The position numbers and the translations under genes are program-made. Source: Flavobacterium sp. (GTDB lineage: Bacteria; Bacteroidota; Bacteroidia; Flavobacteriales; Flavobacteriaceae). From it: a stretch of 52,960 nucleotides of DNA. The notes beneath the pieces were generated by a model. It was not told where the DNA came from. It worked only from the letters and a program-made list of their open reading frames with translations, and did no database searches. The stretch is taken from assembly GCF_028689845.1 (NCBI RefSeq), contig NZ_JAQVCH010000010.1:1-52960 (forward strand). Reading direction: 5' to 3'. Positions 44,766-52,960 of this stretch are shown here, one piece after another. Numbering within the stretch: position 1 is the first letter of the stretch; every line of letters begins with the position of its first letter.

Positions 44766-46892
44766 TTATATTTCTTCTGTTATTACATCCAATTGATTTC
44801 TGTAATAATTATAAGTTTCTATTTGGGCTCTATAGACGCGTTCTTCTTCATTGCGAACACGGTATTTATTATCTAATTTTTCAGAGTGAATTCGGACTTT
44901 CACATTTCCTTTCCATCCCACATTAAAGCTTTCGATTAATTCTGATTTAATGTTCTCAGCATATATAGGACAAGTTACTTCAACACGAGCATCAATATTT
45001 CGTGTCATAAAATCGGCGGAAGAGATAAATACTTCTGGCTTATCATTATTTCCAAAAATAAAAACCCTTGAATGCTCTAAGAAATTATCAACGATACTGA
45101 CTGCTTCAATGTTCTCACTCATTCCTTTTACTCCTGGAATTAAACAACAAATTCCTCTTATAATTAATTGAATTTTGACTCCAGCCCGACTGGCGTCATA
45201 GAGTTTATCAATCATTCGCGTATCTGACAAACTATTCATTTTAAGTTTTATATAGGTTTCTTTTCCAGAAAGAGCGTGCATAATTTCCCTATCAATTAAT
45301 TTATAAAATTTATTTCGGGTATAATGCGGCGATATAATTAAGTGTTTATAACGGTGAACCCGATAATTCACTTCAAAGAAATCAAATACTTTATCGGCAT
45401 CTTTTAAAATTTGTTGATGACTGGTAAACAAGGTTACATCGGTATAGATTTTAGCCGTCGATTCGTTGAAATTTCCGGTTGAAATAAAGCCGTAACGACG
45501 TACTTTTTTTTCTTCCATCCGTTCAATTACACAAATTTTACTGTGTACTTTTAATCCTTTCACACCAAAAATCAAATTAATTCCTTCGGTTTGCATTTGT
45601 TCTGCATACGAAATATTGCTGGCTTCATCAAAACGAGCTTGTAATTCAATTTGGACTGTGACTTTTTTTCCGTTTTTAGCGGCATTTATCAAAGAACTGA
45701 TAATTTGTGAATTTTTTGCCAACCGATATAACGTAATTTTAATACTGACCACTTTAGGGTCAAGAGCCGCTTCTCTTAAAAATTTAATGAGGTAAGCAAA
45801 AGTTTGATAAGGAGCATTTACTAAATAATCCTGCATATTAATTTTTTGTAAAATACTGCCTTCTAAAGCCAGGCCATCAACAGGAAGTGGTGTTTTAGGT
45901 TGATATATTAAATCAAAACGAGACAAATTTGGAAAATCCATATAATCGCGTCGGTTATGGTATCGTCCGCCGGGGATGATACTATCGGTCGATTCAATAC
46001 TCATTTTTTCTAAAAAGAATTTCAAGGTGTCTTTATCAATGGATTGATCGTAGACAAAACGAACGGGTTCGCCAATTCTTCTATCGCGAACGCTTTCTGA
46101 AATTTTTTCAGCAAAACTTTTACCAATATCACTATCAAATTCCAACTGTGCATCACGTGTAATTTTAATCATGTGTGCCGAGATGCTTTCATATTCAAAA
46201 ATATTGAAGATACTGTGTAAGTTGTACCGAATCACATCATCAAGTAAGATAATATATTGTTTATCGCCGTTGGCAGGAAGCACCACAAATCGATTGAGCG
46301 TTTTAGGAATTTCGATAACAGCATAACGAATGTCTTTTTTAGATTTTTTGAAGCCAAGAAAGGAACCTTTTTCAACTTCGGGCTCACTTTTCATAACTAA
46401 TTTTACTGCTAAATAACCCGAAGTATCTCTCAATAAAGGAAATTCGGCCAAATCATTCAAAATAATAGTTACTAAAGCAGGACTTACTTTTTGAATAAAA
46501 AAATCATGAATATAACCTTCTTGCTCTTTGGATATTTCTTTTTCATTAATAATAAAAACACCTTCTTTTTCTAATTCTTTTTCTATTAGACTTAAGATTC
46601 GTAAACTTTCTGATTGTTGTTTAATAACAATCGTTGTAATGTCTTTAACAAGTTGCTGAGCGGTAATACCGCCTAAAATCTTCTCTCCGGTTTCGCCAGA
46701 AAGCGTAAGCCTTCTAATTGCGGCGAAACGAACTCTAAAAAATTCATCTAAATTATTTGAAAAAATTCCTAGAAAACGGAGTCTATCTAATAACGGAACG
46801 GTTGGGTCTGCGGCTTCTTGAAGCACACGAGCATTAAAACACAGCCAACTTTTTTCTCTGTCAATATAACGGTATTCTATAGCTTTAATCAT
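44766..46892 (-). CDS. ppk1: Polyphosphate kinase 1
   Basis: A 708-residue PPK1 that polymerises the gamma-phosphate of ATP into polyphosphate (and can reverse). The N-terminal domain has YIDREKSWLCFNARVLQEA and LDRLRFLGIFSNNLDEFFRV. The active-site His that becomes phosphorylated is H450 in GLKVHSKICVI, and the second essential His is H607 in FLEHSRVFIFGN. Length and domain order are those of the family. The start overlaps the upstream sixA stop by eight bases, indicating translational coupling, and ppx follows 11 bases downstream. Expression is likely set upstream of sixA. Confidence 0.96.
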   Translation of the reverse strand: MIKAIEYRYIDREKSWLCFNARVLQEAADPTVPLLDRLRFLGIFSNNLDEFFRVRFAAIRRLTLSGETGEKILGGITAQQLVKDITTIVIKQQSESLRILSLIEKELEKEGVFIINEKEISKEQEGYIHDFFIQKVSPALVTIILNDLAEFPLLRDTSGYLAVKLVMKSEPEVEKGSFLGFKKSKKDIRYAVIEIPKTLNRFVVLPANGDKQYIILLDDVIRYNLHSIFNIFEYESISAHMIKITRDAQLEFDSDIGKSFAEKISESVRDRRIGEPVRFVYDQSIDKDTLKFFLEKMSIESTDSIIPGGRYHNRRDYMDFPNLSRFDLIYQPKTPLPVDGLALEGSILQKINMQDYLVNAPYQTFAYLIKFLREAALDPKVVSIKITLYRLAKNSQIISSLINAAKNGKKVTVQIELQARFDEASNISYAEQMQTEGINLIFGVKGLKVHSKICVIERMEEKKVRRYGFISTGNFNESTAKIYTDVTLFTSHQQILKDADKVFDFFEVNYRVHRYKHLIISPHYTRNKFYKLIDREIMHALSGKETYIKLKMNSLSDTRMIDKLYDASRAGVKIQLIIRGICCLIPGVKGMSENIEAVSIVDNFLEHSRVFIFGNNDKPEVFISSADFMTRNIDARVEVTCPIYAENIKSELIESFNVGWKGNVKVRIHSEKLDNKYRVRNEEERVYRAQIETYNYYRNQLDVITEEI

Positions 46893-47376
46893 TTTTTAAA
46901 TCTCTTGGAAAAAGTATTGTTGCTGTTTTACCATTTTTAATTTTTGTCCAACTGTCTTCTGGAAAAGATATAGATATGAATCCAGTTGTTGGAACATTGT
47001 CGATAAAAACATCTCCAAATTTATTAACAAATTCTGTGATTGCCTCATTATGTCCAAAAAGAATAAGATTTTCATACTCATCGGCACAACGTTTAATTTC
47101 TTTTTCCAATTTAGTACAATCGAAGGTGTATAAATCTTCTTTAAAAATAATACTTTCTAACGGCCAATTTAAATTTTGTGCAAAAATGATAGCCGTTTCA
47201 GAGGCTCTTTTGGCATCGCTACTCCAAATTAAATTTGTTTTTGGAATCAGGGTATCAATATGTTGAGAAATCAAGTGAGCATCTTTTACTCCTCTAGTAG
47301 ATAAAAAACGTTGTTTATCGTCTATTGGAGCATCCCAGCTTGATTTAGCATGTCTGATTAAAATTAGATTTTTCAT
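46885..47376 (-). CDS. SixA-type histidine phosphatase
   Basis: A 163-residue histidine phosphatase (phosphoglycerate mutase-like) protein. The phospho-acceptor motif is LILIRHAKSSWDAP with R8/H9. The conserved second-half residues include WSSDAKRASETA and NLILFGHNEAITEF. SixA proteins remove phosphate from His-containing phosphotransfer proteins. This one heads the polyphosphate operon and overlaps ppk1 by eight bases, so it may act on a phosphorylated partner linked to phosphate metabolism, but that is inference. Upstream, TATATTTA is one base off the -7 consensus. Confidence 0.86.
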   Translation of the reverse strand: MKNLILIRHAKSSWDAPIDDKQRFLSTRGVKDAHLISQHIDTLIPKTNLIWSSDAKRASETAIIFAQNLNWPLESIIFKEDLYTFDCTKLEKEIKRCADEYENLILFGHNEAITEFVNKFGDVFIDNVPTTGFISISFPEDSWTKIKNGKTATILFPRDLKND

Positions 47377-47880
47377 ATTTTATAAATAAGAGACAATTTA
47401 AGTAAATATATTTAAAATTTAAGAGTAGATACTTTTATTTTAACATTTCAAGCTTTTACGAATTAGCTTTTGTAAAGTAATTAATTAAGAAATAAGTTAT
47501 GAACATGTTTTCAACAAAATAATTATTATACTTTTTTTCTTACAATATATGTATTTTAACACTTTTTATCGTCAATAAAATGCATTTTATCGATAAAATA
47601 TTTTTTTTTCTCATTCTTTACTTTTACATTCGTCCAGTATTTAAGAATTAATTAACGCTTAAGTATGTCAAAAATCATTTAACAAATTGAAAGCAGTAGC
47701 TATTAAATGTCAAAATAATCTTTAAACTGCATAGTACAGTGTCATTTATCGAGTATTTTGGTTAGTTATGGGAAAAATAAACAATAATACGAATTTGTAT
47801 ATAGTTTAGCTCCCGTTATTTAAATAGCCTGTGGAAGGTAAAAAAAATTAACAAACCCAATTCAACCTAATTATTTAATT
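47377..47880. other. 504-bp intergenic region upstream of the adhesin locus
   Basis: This divergent spacer is strongly AT-rich with no convincing gene. It holds a near-consensus TATATTTA box for sixA (minus strand), the paired TATCG sites with a perfect 16-bp palindrome (47584-47599), and, just before the 47881 start, the sequence CCTAATTATTTAATT. Its length suggests complex regulation of the adhesin operon. Confidence 0.6.
47563..47599. promoter_or_regulatory. Paired TATCG sites with 16-bp palindrome
   Basis: TATCGTCA at 47567-47574 and TATCGATA at 47588-47595 are 21 bp apart. The second lies in the perfect palindrome ATTTTATCGATAAAAT (47584-47599). Over 33 bases the element matches the pair at 27752-27784 at roughly three-quarters of positions, including TATCG, ATG and TTTTATCGATAA. 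Confidence 0.5.
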
Positions 47881-48450
47881 ATGAAAAAAGACCTAGCTGT
47901 TTCTTTTCAATCAAAAGAAACAAACCTTCAAAAAAGGGATGCCTTATCCCTGTTCTTAATGAGTCTACCCCACTCGACAAGAATAAAAGTACTTCTTCTT
48001 TTAATTGTGCCTATTTTTGGATTTTCACAAAATGTAAAAATTGAAAGCTCAGACAAGTATGTAAAAGCTCAAGTTTCATCAAGCAGAAACAATGATGTGA
48101 GTGCAATAAAGTCCTTAATCAAGGATTTACATCCTTCTGTTTATCTTACAAGTGGGCGGATTAACTCCTATGGAGAATCTCCTATTTCGATATTTACCGA
48201 TGTTGAGTCGATTGGCTTACTCAAAACTTTAAGAATAGACATTAGTAAGATTGAAATTGTAACGATTACTATCAAAGATCGACAAGAGCTACGCTCAATC
48301 ATTGCTATAAATGATTTTTCTAAATTCTCCTCATTAAAAGTACTACATCTTAATGTACAATTTGATTGTACAACTGATTTGTTGGAACCTATGATTCAAG
48401 GAGAAAAACCAAATTTCGTAGTCTTATACAGCATCGAAAAACCTTCTTAA
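47881..48450 (+). CDS. Small exported protein preceding the adhesin gene
   Basis: A 189-residue protein with a hydrophobic export segment (IKVLLLLIVPIFGFSQ). From the ATG at 47881 the segment is preceded by 35 charged residues, which would be an unusually long signal peptide. An internal ATG at 47959 (MSLPHSTRIKVLLLL) gives a standard one and a 163-residue protein. The mature part is short beta/alpha with no recognised motif, for example DVESIGLLKTLRIDISKIEIV and FSSLKVLHLNVQFDC, slightly reminiscent of leucine-rich spacing. The adhesin gene starts 36 bases downstream, so the two are probably co-transcribed. Small exported proteins commonly precede giant flavobacterial adhesins; the role is unknown. 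Confidence 0.7.
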   Translation: MKKDLAVSFQSKETNLQKRDALSLFLMSLPHSTRIKVLLLLIVPIFGFSQNVKIESSDKYVKAQVSSSRNNDVSAIKSLIKDLHPSVYLTSGRINSYGESPISIFTDVESIGLLKTLRIDISKIEIVTITIKDRQELRSIIAINDFSKFSSLKVLHLNVQFDCTTDLLEPMIQGEKPNFVVLYSIEKPS

Positions 48451-48485
48451 TACGTAAAGACATTAATCTAATCTATGATTAAATC

Positions 48486-51400
48486 ATGAAGAATATCTAC
48501 TCAAATTTAAATCTAAAATCGAATTACCTTTTACTGCTGTTAGTAGTATTAATAGGTAATCTATTTACGGTAAATGCCCAGATAAAAGTTCCGTTTACAC
48601 AACGAACGTCAATTTATTCTCCGGGTAAGACCATTTATAACGTTAAGGGTGATTTTACCATGCTTGGTAACACGAATCTTACCTTAGTGGAATATGGAAA
48701 TGAATCATCCAACAACGGAAACATGCGATATGTTGACGTTGACAGTGATGCTAATACTTGGAACTCCTCTTCTGCCAATTTAGTGCTATCTACAGAAAAT
48801 GGAGCGAATCCATCTTGTTCAAATATTGTTTATGCTGGCTTATATTGGACGGGTAGAGCATCTGATGGAACAAGTAGCCCAACAACTTTCACGGTAAGCA
48901 AACAAGTCGGTGGAGCAACGGTAACAAAAACCTTTGATAAAAGAAAAGTTTCGATTAAAGGGCCAAACTCTTCAAGTTATACTGTTTTAACAGCACAAGA
49001 TTCCGATATTTATTATCCAGTAAATGGTGATGGTTTTATGTATTCTGGTTATATTGAAGTAACCGATTATGTTAAAAATAATGGAACTGGAAGCTACACA
49101 CTTGCCGACATTGCCTTAGTTGAAGGAAATGGCGGCGGAACTGGTTACTACGGTGGCTGGGGATTAGTAGTAGTCTATGAGAACGCTAAAATGAAATGGA
49201 GAGATGTAACCGTTTTTGACGGACACTCTTATGTAGCGGGAAGTATTACTGCGGATTTTGAAATCCCAGTTTCAGGATTTAACACGGTTCAAGCTGGACC
49301 AGTTAATATGAAATTAGGTATGATGGCTGGTGAAGGTGATCGAGGTATTTCTGGTGATTATTTTCAAATTAGAAATCATACAAATAATAATTGGATTACT
49401 TTAAATCATGGTGCAAACAGCACAAATAACTTTTTTAACTCCTCAATTTATACAGGAGGAAATACTAGAAATCCAAATCTTTTAAACAATACAGGTTTAG
49501 ATATCAGCATGTTCACTATTCCAAATACAAATAATGCTGTTATTACAAATAATCAAACTTCTACTCGTTTTAGATATGGAACAACGCAAGATACGTATGT
49601 GATTTATAACCTTACGATGTCAGTTGATGCTTATATCCCAGAAATTGAAGGATTACTGAGTGTTCAAAGTATAGGCGGTATTCCAGTTACTCCTGGAGGT
49701 CCTTATAGTGTTCAACCAGGTCAAGAAGTTGAATTTGGAATTGACATTAAAAACTTAGGAACAGAAGCGGTAAATAATTACAAATTAATAGTACCTATTC
49801 CATACACAGCTTCTTTTGTACCCGGAAGTTTAAATAGTTCTATTTTATTTTCGCCAAATCCAACACCAAACAACCTTTATTTTGACCCTAACTTAGGTGC
49901 AACTGGTTCAATTGTTTGGGATTTTGGAACTTTGCCATTACCGGCAAATCCACAAACTTTACTTGCTTCATTGCGTTTTAAATTAAAAGCTACAGACAAT
50001 TGTGCGATACTTTCAAACCCAGCTTGTGCAAATAACATTTCATTATATGGAATGACATCTGGTACTGGTGCAATCACAAGTATTCCTTTTAAAGACAGAC
50101 CCTTAATTTTAGGATATAATAACACAGGGGTTTGTCAAGGCGAGCCTATTTATCAACCTATTACTGCTAGTATTAATGCGGGTAGCTTCGTAGCACAAAA
50201 CTGTCAAGATGTGCCACTCGTTCAAAATTTTTATTATTGTAATGGTGAAACCAGTGTTTCTGCAGCTCAATTAGCCTCTGCGTTCCCTCCAGGCTCATTG
50301 TTTTATGCAAGTTACCCAGTTCCAGTTGGAGCTATGCCAATAACTAATTTTCCAATTGTAGCTGGTTCAACAGTCACTTATTATGCGGTTCCCTACAATG
50401 CAGAAGGCTGTTATTTTGCTTTTACAATCTCGGCTTGTCGTCCTATCAATGCGGTAGATGATAGTGCTGGTCCAATTAATGGAGGCTCTGGACAAACGGG
50501 TGTTGTAAATGTGTTTACTAATGATACTTTAAATGGAAACCCAGTAAACCCTGCGGATGTTACATTAACTTTAGTAACTCCAGATCCAACAGGTGCTTTA
50601 ACTCTAAATCCTGATGGAAGTGTTGATGTTGCAGTAGGAACCCCAGCGGGAACTTACACTTTAACATATCAAATATGTGAAAATGGTAACTTAACAAATT
50701 GTGACACTGCGATAGTAACTATTGTTGTAACTGCTCCAGTTATTCTGGCGGAAAACGACACTATCAATGCAATTGAATGTATTCAAAATGGTCTTATTGG
50801 AAATGCCTTATCGAATGATACTGTTGGTACAATTCAAGCCTCTGCTTCGAATGTTACTTTTGTGATTACGTCAGGCTCAAATCCAAATATCTCATTTGAT
50901 GCTCAAGGAAATATTTCTATTACTGCAGGTATTGCAGTTGGTCAATATGTTTTCGGTTATACAATATGTGAAATAATTAATCCTACTAATTGTAGTTCAG
51001 CTACAATTACAGTTACAATTGTAGACACAACTGCTCCAACCATTGCAACGTTACCAGGAGAATCAACTATAAATTGTCCTGCAACTCCTGCATTTGCTCA
51101 AGCACAAGCTACAGATACCTGTGGTGCAGCTACGTTAACTTTTGTTGATGTTCGAACAGATGGAAACTGTGCCGGTTCTTATTCTATTACTAGAACTTGG
51201 ACTGCTACGGATTCTGCTGGAAATACCTCTACGGCTTCTCAAACAATAAATGTAGAAGATGTTACGGCTCCAGTGATTGCGGCTTTACCAGTAACTACAA
51301 CTATTAATTGTCCTGCTGTGCCTCAATTCGCTCAAGCAACTGCTTCTGATGAATGTGGTTCTGATTTTACTTTAACTTTTGTTGATAGTAGAACTGATGG

Positions 51401-52960
51401 AAACTGTGCTGGTTCTTATTCTATTACTAGAACTTGGACAGCTACTGATACTTGTGGAAATGCTTCTACTGCTTCGCAAACGATAAACGTAGAAGATACT
51501 ACGGCTCCTGTGATTGCAGATTTACCCGCAGAATCAACAATTAGTTGCTTATCGGGAATTATCAACAGAGCATCAATTAATTTCGCTCAAGCAACTGCTA
51601 CTGACGAATGTGGTTCTGACTTTACTTTAACTTTTGTTGATAGTAGAACTGATGGAAACTGTGCTGGTTCTTATTCTATTACTAGAACTTGGACTGCTAC
51701 TGATGCGTGTGGAAATACTTCTACCGCTTCGCAAACTATAAATGTAGAAGACGTTACGGCTCCAGTTATTGCTGCTTTACCAGTAGCTTCAACGATAACA
51801 TGTCCTGCTGTACCTCAATTCGCTCAAGCAACTGCTACTGACGAATGTGATTCAGACTTTACTTTAACTTTTGTTGATAGTAGAACTGATGGAAACTGTG
51901 CTGGTTCTTATTCTATTACTAGAAATTGGACTGCTACTGATGCGTGTGGAAATACTTCTACTGCTTCGCAAACTATAAATGTAGAAGATACTACGGCTCC
52001 AGTTATTGCTACTTTACCAGTAACTTCAACGATAACATGTCCTGCTGTACCTCAATTCGCTCAAGCAATTGCTTCTGACGAATGTGATTCAGACTTTACT
52101 TTAACTTTTGTTGATAGTAGAACTGATGGAAACTGTGCTGGTTCTTATTCTATTACTAGAACTTGGACTGCTACTGATGCGTGTGGAAATACTTCTACTG
52201 CTTCGCAAACTATAAATGTAGAAGACGTTACGGCTCCAGTTATTGCTACTTTACCAGTAACTTCAACGATAACATGTCCTGCTGTACCTCAATTCGCTCA
52301 AGCAATTGCTTCTGACGAATGTGGTTCTGACTTTACTTTAACTTTTGTTGATAGTAGAACTGATGGAAACTGTGCTGGTTCTTATTCTATTACTAGAAAT
52401 TGGACTGCTACCGATGCGTGTGGAAACACTTCTACCGCTTCGCAAACTATAAATGTAGAAGATACTACGGCTCCAGCTACTCCAGCAGCTCCAGCAGCAA
52501 TTTCTGTTGCTTGTGCCTCTGAAGTACCTGCTAATATATCTTTAACTGCTACAGACGAATGTACAGGTGAAATTACTGCTACAGGAGTTGATACTGTTGT
52601 AGCTGGTACATGTGTAAACTCTTTTGTAATCACTAGAACTTGGACTTTCACCGATGCGTGTGGAAACACTTCATCTGTATCACAAGTAATTACTGTAAAT
52701 GATACGATTAATCCAGAAATCACCACACAAGCTTCGAATATCGTAGTAGAATGTGATGGAACTGGAAACCAAGGTGCTGTAGAAGCATGGTTGGCCTCTA
52801 ATGGTGGTGCAACAGCTACTGACAATTGTTCTTTGGTAACTTGGTCAAACGACTTTGATGCCTTAGCAAACGATTGTTCAACTGCGATTACTGTTATTTT
52901 TACAGCTACTGATGCGTGTGGAAACACAGCAACTTCTGCTGCAACCTTTACTGTTCAAGA
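48486..52960 (+). CDS. Giant repeat adhesin, HYR-like, 3' end beyond window (SprB-like)
   Basis: The frame opens at ATG 48486 and stays open for 1491 codons to the window edge, so it is incomplete. Signal peptide 1-32 (ending VNAQ). Residues about 33-385 form the module shared with the SPOR protein at 38282 (YVDVDSDANTWNSSSANL, IVYAGLYWTG, YYGGWGLVVVYEN, NFFNSSI). A DUF11-like/conserved-repeat region (about 386-620), an Ig-like module with CNGETSVSAAQL, and two cadherin-like/VCBS-type modules with VFTNDTLNG and ALSNDTVG come next. From residue 846, 79-residue Cys-paired HYR-like repeats run to the edge. The protein is likely T9SS-exported and used in adhesion or gliding. A type B sorting domain and a PorP/SprF gene are expected beyond the edge. 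Confidence 0.85.
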   Translation, partial: MKNIYSNLNLKSNYLLLLLVVLIGNLFTVNAQIKVPFTQRTSIYSPGKTIYNVKGDFTMLGNTNLTLVEYGNESSNNGNMRYVDVDSDANTWNSSSANLVLSTENGANPSCSNIVYAGLYWTGRASDGTSSPTTFTVSKQVGGATVTKTFDKRKVSIKGPNSSSYTVLTAQDSDIYYPVNGDGFMYSGYIEVTDYVKNNGTGSYTLADIALVEGNGGGTGYYGGWGLVVVYENAKMKWRDVTVFDGHSYVAGSITADFEIPVSGFNTVQAGPVNMKLGMMAGEGDRGISGDYFQIRNHTNNNWITLNHGANSTNNFFNSSIYTGGNTRNPNLLNNTGLDISMFTIPNTNNAVITNNQTSTRFRYGTTQDTYVIYNLTMSVDAYIPEIEGLLSVQSIGGIPVTPGGPYSVQPGQEVEFGIDIKNLGTEAVNNYKLIVPIPYTASFVPGSLNSSILFSPNPTPNNLYFDPNLGATGSIVWDFGTLPLPANPQTLLASLRFKLKATDNCAILSNPACANNISLYGMTSGTGAITSIPFKDRPLILGYNNTGVCQGEPIYQPITASINAGSFVAQNCQDVPLVQNFYYCNGETSVSAAQLASAFPPGSLFYASYPVPVGAMPITNFPIVAGSTVTYYAVPYNAEGCYFAFTISACRPINAVDDSAGPINGGSGQTGVVNVFTNDTLNGNPVNPADVTLTLVTPDPTGALTLNPDGSVDVAVGTPAGTYTLTYQICENGNLTNCDTAIVTIVVTAPVILAENDTINAIECIQNGLIGNALSNDTVGTIQASASNVTFVITSGSNPNISFDAQGNISITAGIAVGQYVFGYTICEIINPTNCSSATITVTIVDTTAPTIATLPGESTINCPATPAFAQAQATDTCGAATLTFVDVRTDGNCAGSYSITRTWTATDSAGNTSTASQTINVEDVTAPVIAALPVTTTINCPAVPQFAQATASDECGSDFTLTFVDSRTDGNCAGSYSITRTWTATDTCGNASTASQTINVEDTTAPVIADLPAESTISCLSGIINRASINFAQATATDECGSDFTLTFVDSRTDGNCAGSYSITRTWTATDACGNTSTASQTINVEDVTAPVIAALPVASTITCPAVPQFAQATATDECDSDFTLTFVDSRTDGNCAGSYSITRNWTATDACGNTSTASQTINVEDTTAPVIATLPVTSTITCPAVPQFAQAIASDECDSDFTLTFVDSRTDGNCAGSYSITRTWTATDACGNTSTASQTINVEDVTAPVIATLPVTSTITCPAVPQFAQAIASDECGSDFTLTFVDSRTDGNCAGSYSITRNWTATDACGNTSTASQTINVEDTTAPATPAAPAAISVACASEVPANISLTATDECTGEITATGVDTVVAGTCVNSFVITRTWTFTDACGNTSSVSQVITVNDTINPEITTQASNIVVECDGTGNQGAVEAWLASNGGATATDNCSLVTWSNDFDALANDCSTAITVIFTATDACGNTATSAATFTVQ
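51021..52694 (+). repeat. 237-bp tandem repeats (79 codons) in the adhesin gene
   Basis: Repeat units start at 51021, 51252, 51489, 51744, 51981, 52218 and 52455, with periods 231, 237, 255, 237, 237, 237 and 240 bp; a divergent unit begins at 52695 and the array may continue. Each encodes about 79 residues with VEDxTAPVIAxLP, NCPAVPQFAQATA, DECGSDFTLTFVDSRTDG, NCAGSYSITR and TATDxCGNxSTASQTIN. Units 4 to 6 are almost identical at nucleotide level. Unit 3 carries an extra 18 bases (six codons). Confidence 0.92.

Noticed and set aside
49877..50125. Minus-strand open frame inside the adhesin
   Set aside because: It lies wholly within the plus-strand adhesin frame and lacks any domain or promoter.
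51021..52694. CRISPR array
   Set aside because: Repeat units are 237 bp, translated and in frame, with no spacers.
52382..52927. Long minus-strand open frame over the adhesin repeats
   Set aside because: It is the mirror image of the repeats; the plus-strand frame has a signal peptide, modules and continuous reading, and the minus product has no recognisable features.

Overview
The window is AT-rich DNA from a member of the Flavobacteriaceae, probably Flavobacterium or a close relative. Four things support this: type IX secretion system (T9SS) type A and type B sorting domains, a gliding-motility-type giant adhesin, 2TM/LytTR signalling genes, and repeated TAnnTTTG promoter boxes typical of Bacteroidetes. 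Shine-Dalgarno sequences are mostly absent. I found no rRNA, tRNA, CRISPR array or complete insertion sequence.

Layout. 1-2.9 kb: dapD (lysine/peptidoglycan precursor) and an LtaS-like membrane sulfatase-fold enzyme. 2.9-8.35 kb: a lipopolysaccharide/surface-glycan block with five glycosyltransferases (GT2, GT9, GT2, GT2, GT4) and a Kdo-kinase-like protein. 8.4-12.8 kb: a Sua5-type enzyme, a GxxExxY gene inside a short inverted repeat, cca, ctaA and a CDP-alcohol phosphatidyltransferase. 12.9-18.8 kb: a divergent extracytoplasmic thiol cluster (TlpA and a beta-barrel protein one way; two Omp28-like proteins and a T9SS cargo the other). 18.8-24.7 kb: a five-gene LytS/LytTR operon with three copies of a 2TM domain, then a TonB-dependent receptor. 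24.9-28.1 kb: Nudix hydrolase, pRiA4b ORF-3-like protein, a broken four-helix-bundle gene between inverted repeats, a nucleoid-associated protein and a small Cys-containing protein. 28.2-40.0 kb: an ABC exporter pair, two T9SS type B surface proteins, a secreted esterase and a SPOR-domain protein. 40.1-47.4 kb: typA, dnaX (two frames joined by an A10 run) and a sixA-ppk1-ppx polyphosphate operon. 47.9 kb to the end: a small exported protein and the 5' part of a giant repeat adhesin that runs off the window.

Genes that appear to work together are the glycan genes, the thiol cluster, the LytTR operon with the receptor next to it, and the polyphosphate operon. The most interesting points are the dnaX slippage site, the adhesin with 237-bp repeats and an N-terminal module shared with the SPOR protein, two small-gene cassettes bounded by inverted repeats that end on the start codons of their downstream neighbours, paired 21-bp-spaced sites at two distant loci, and a histidine kinase fused to the 2TM domain encoded twice more beside it. 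All assignments come from reading the sequence; no database search was run.
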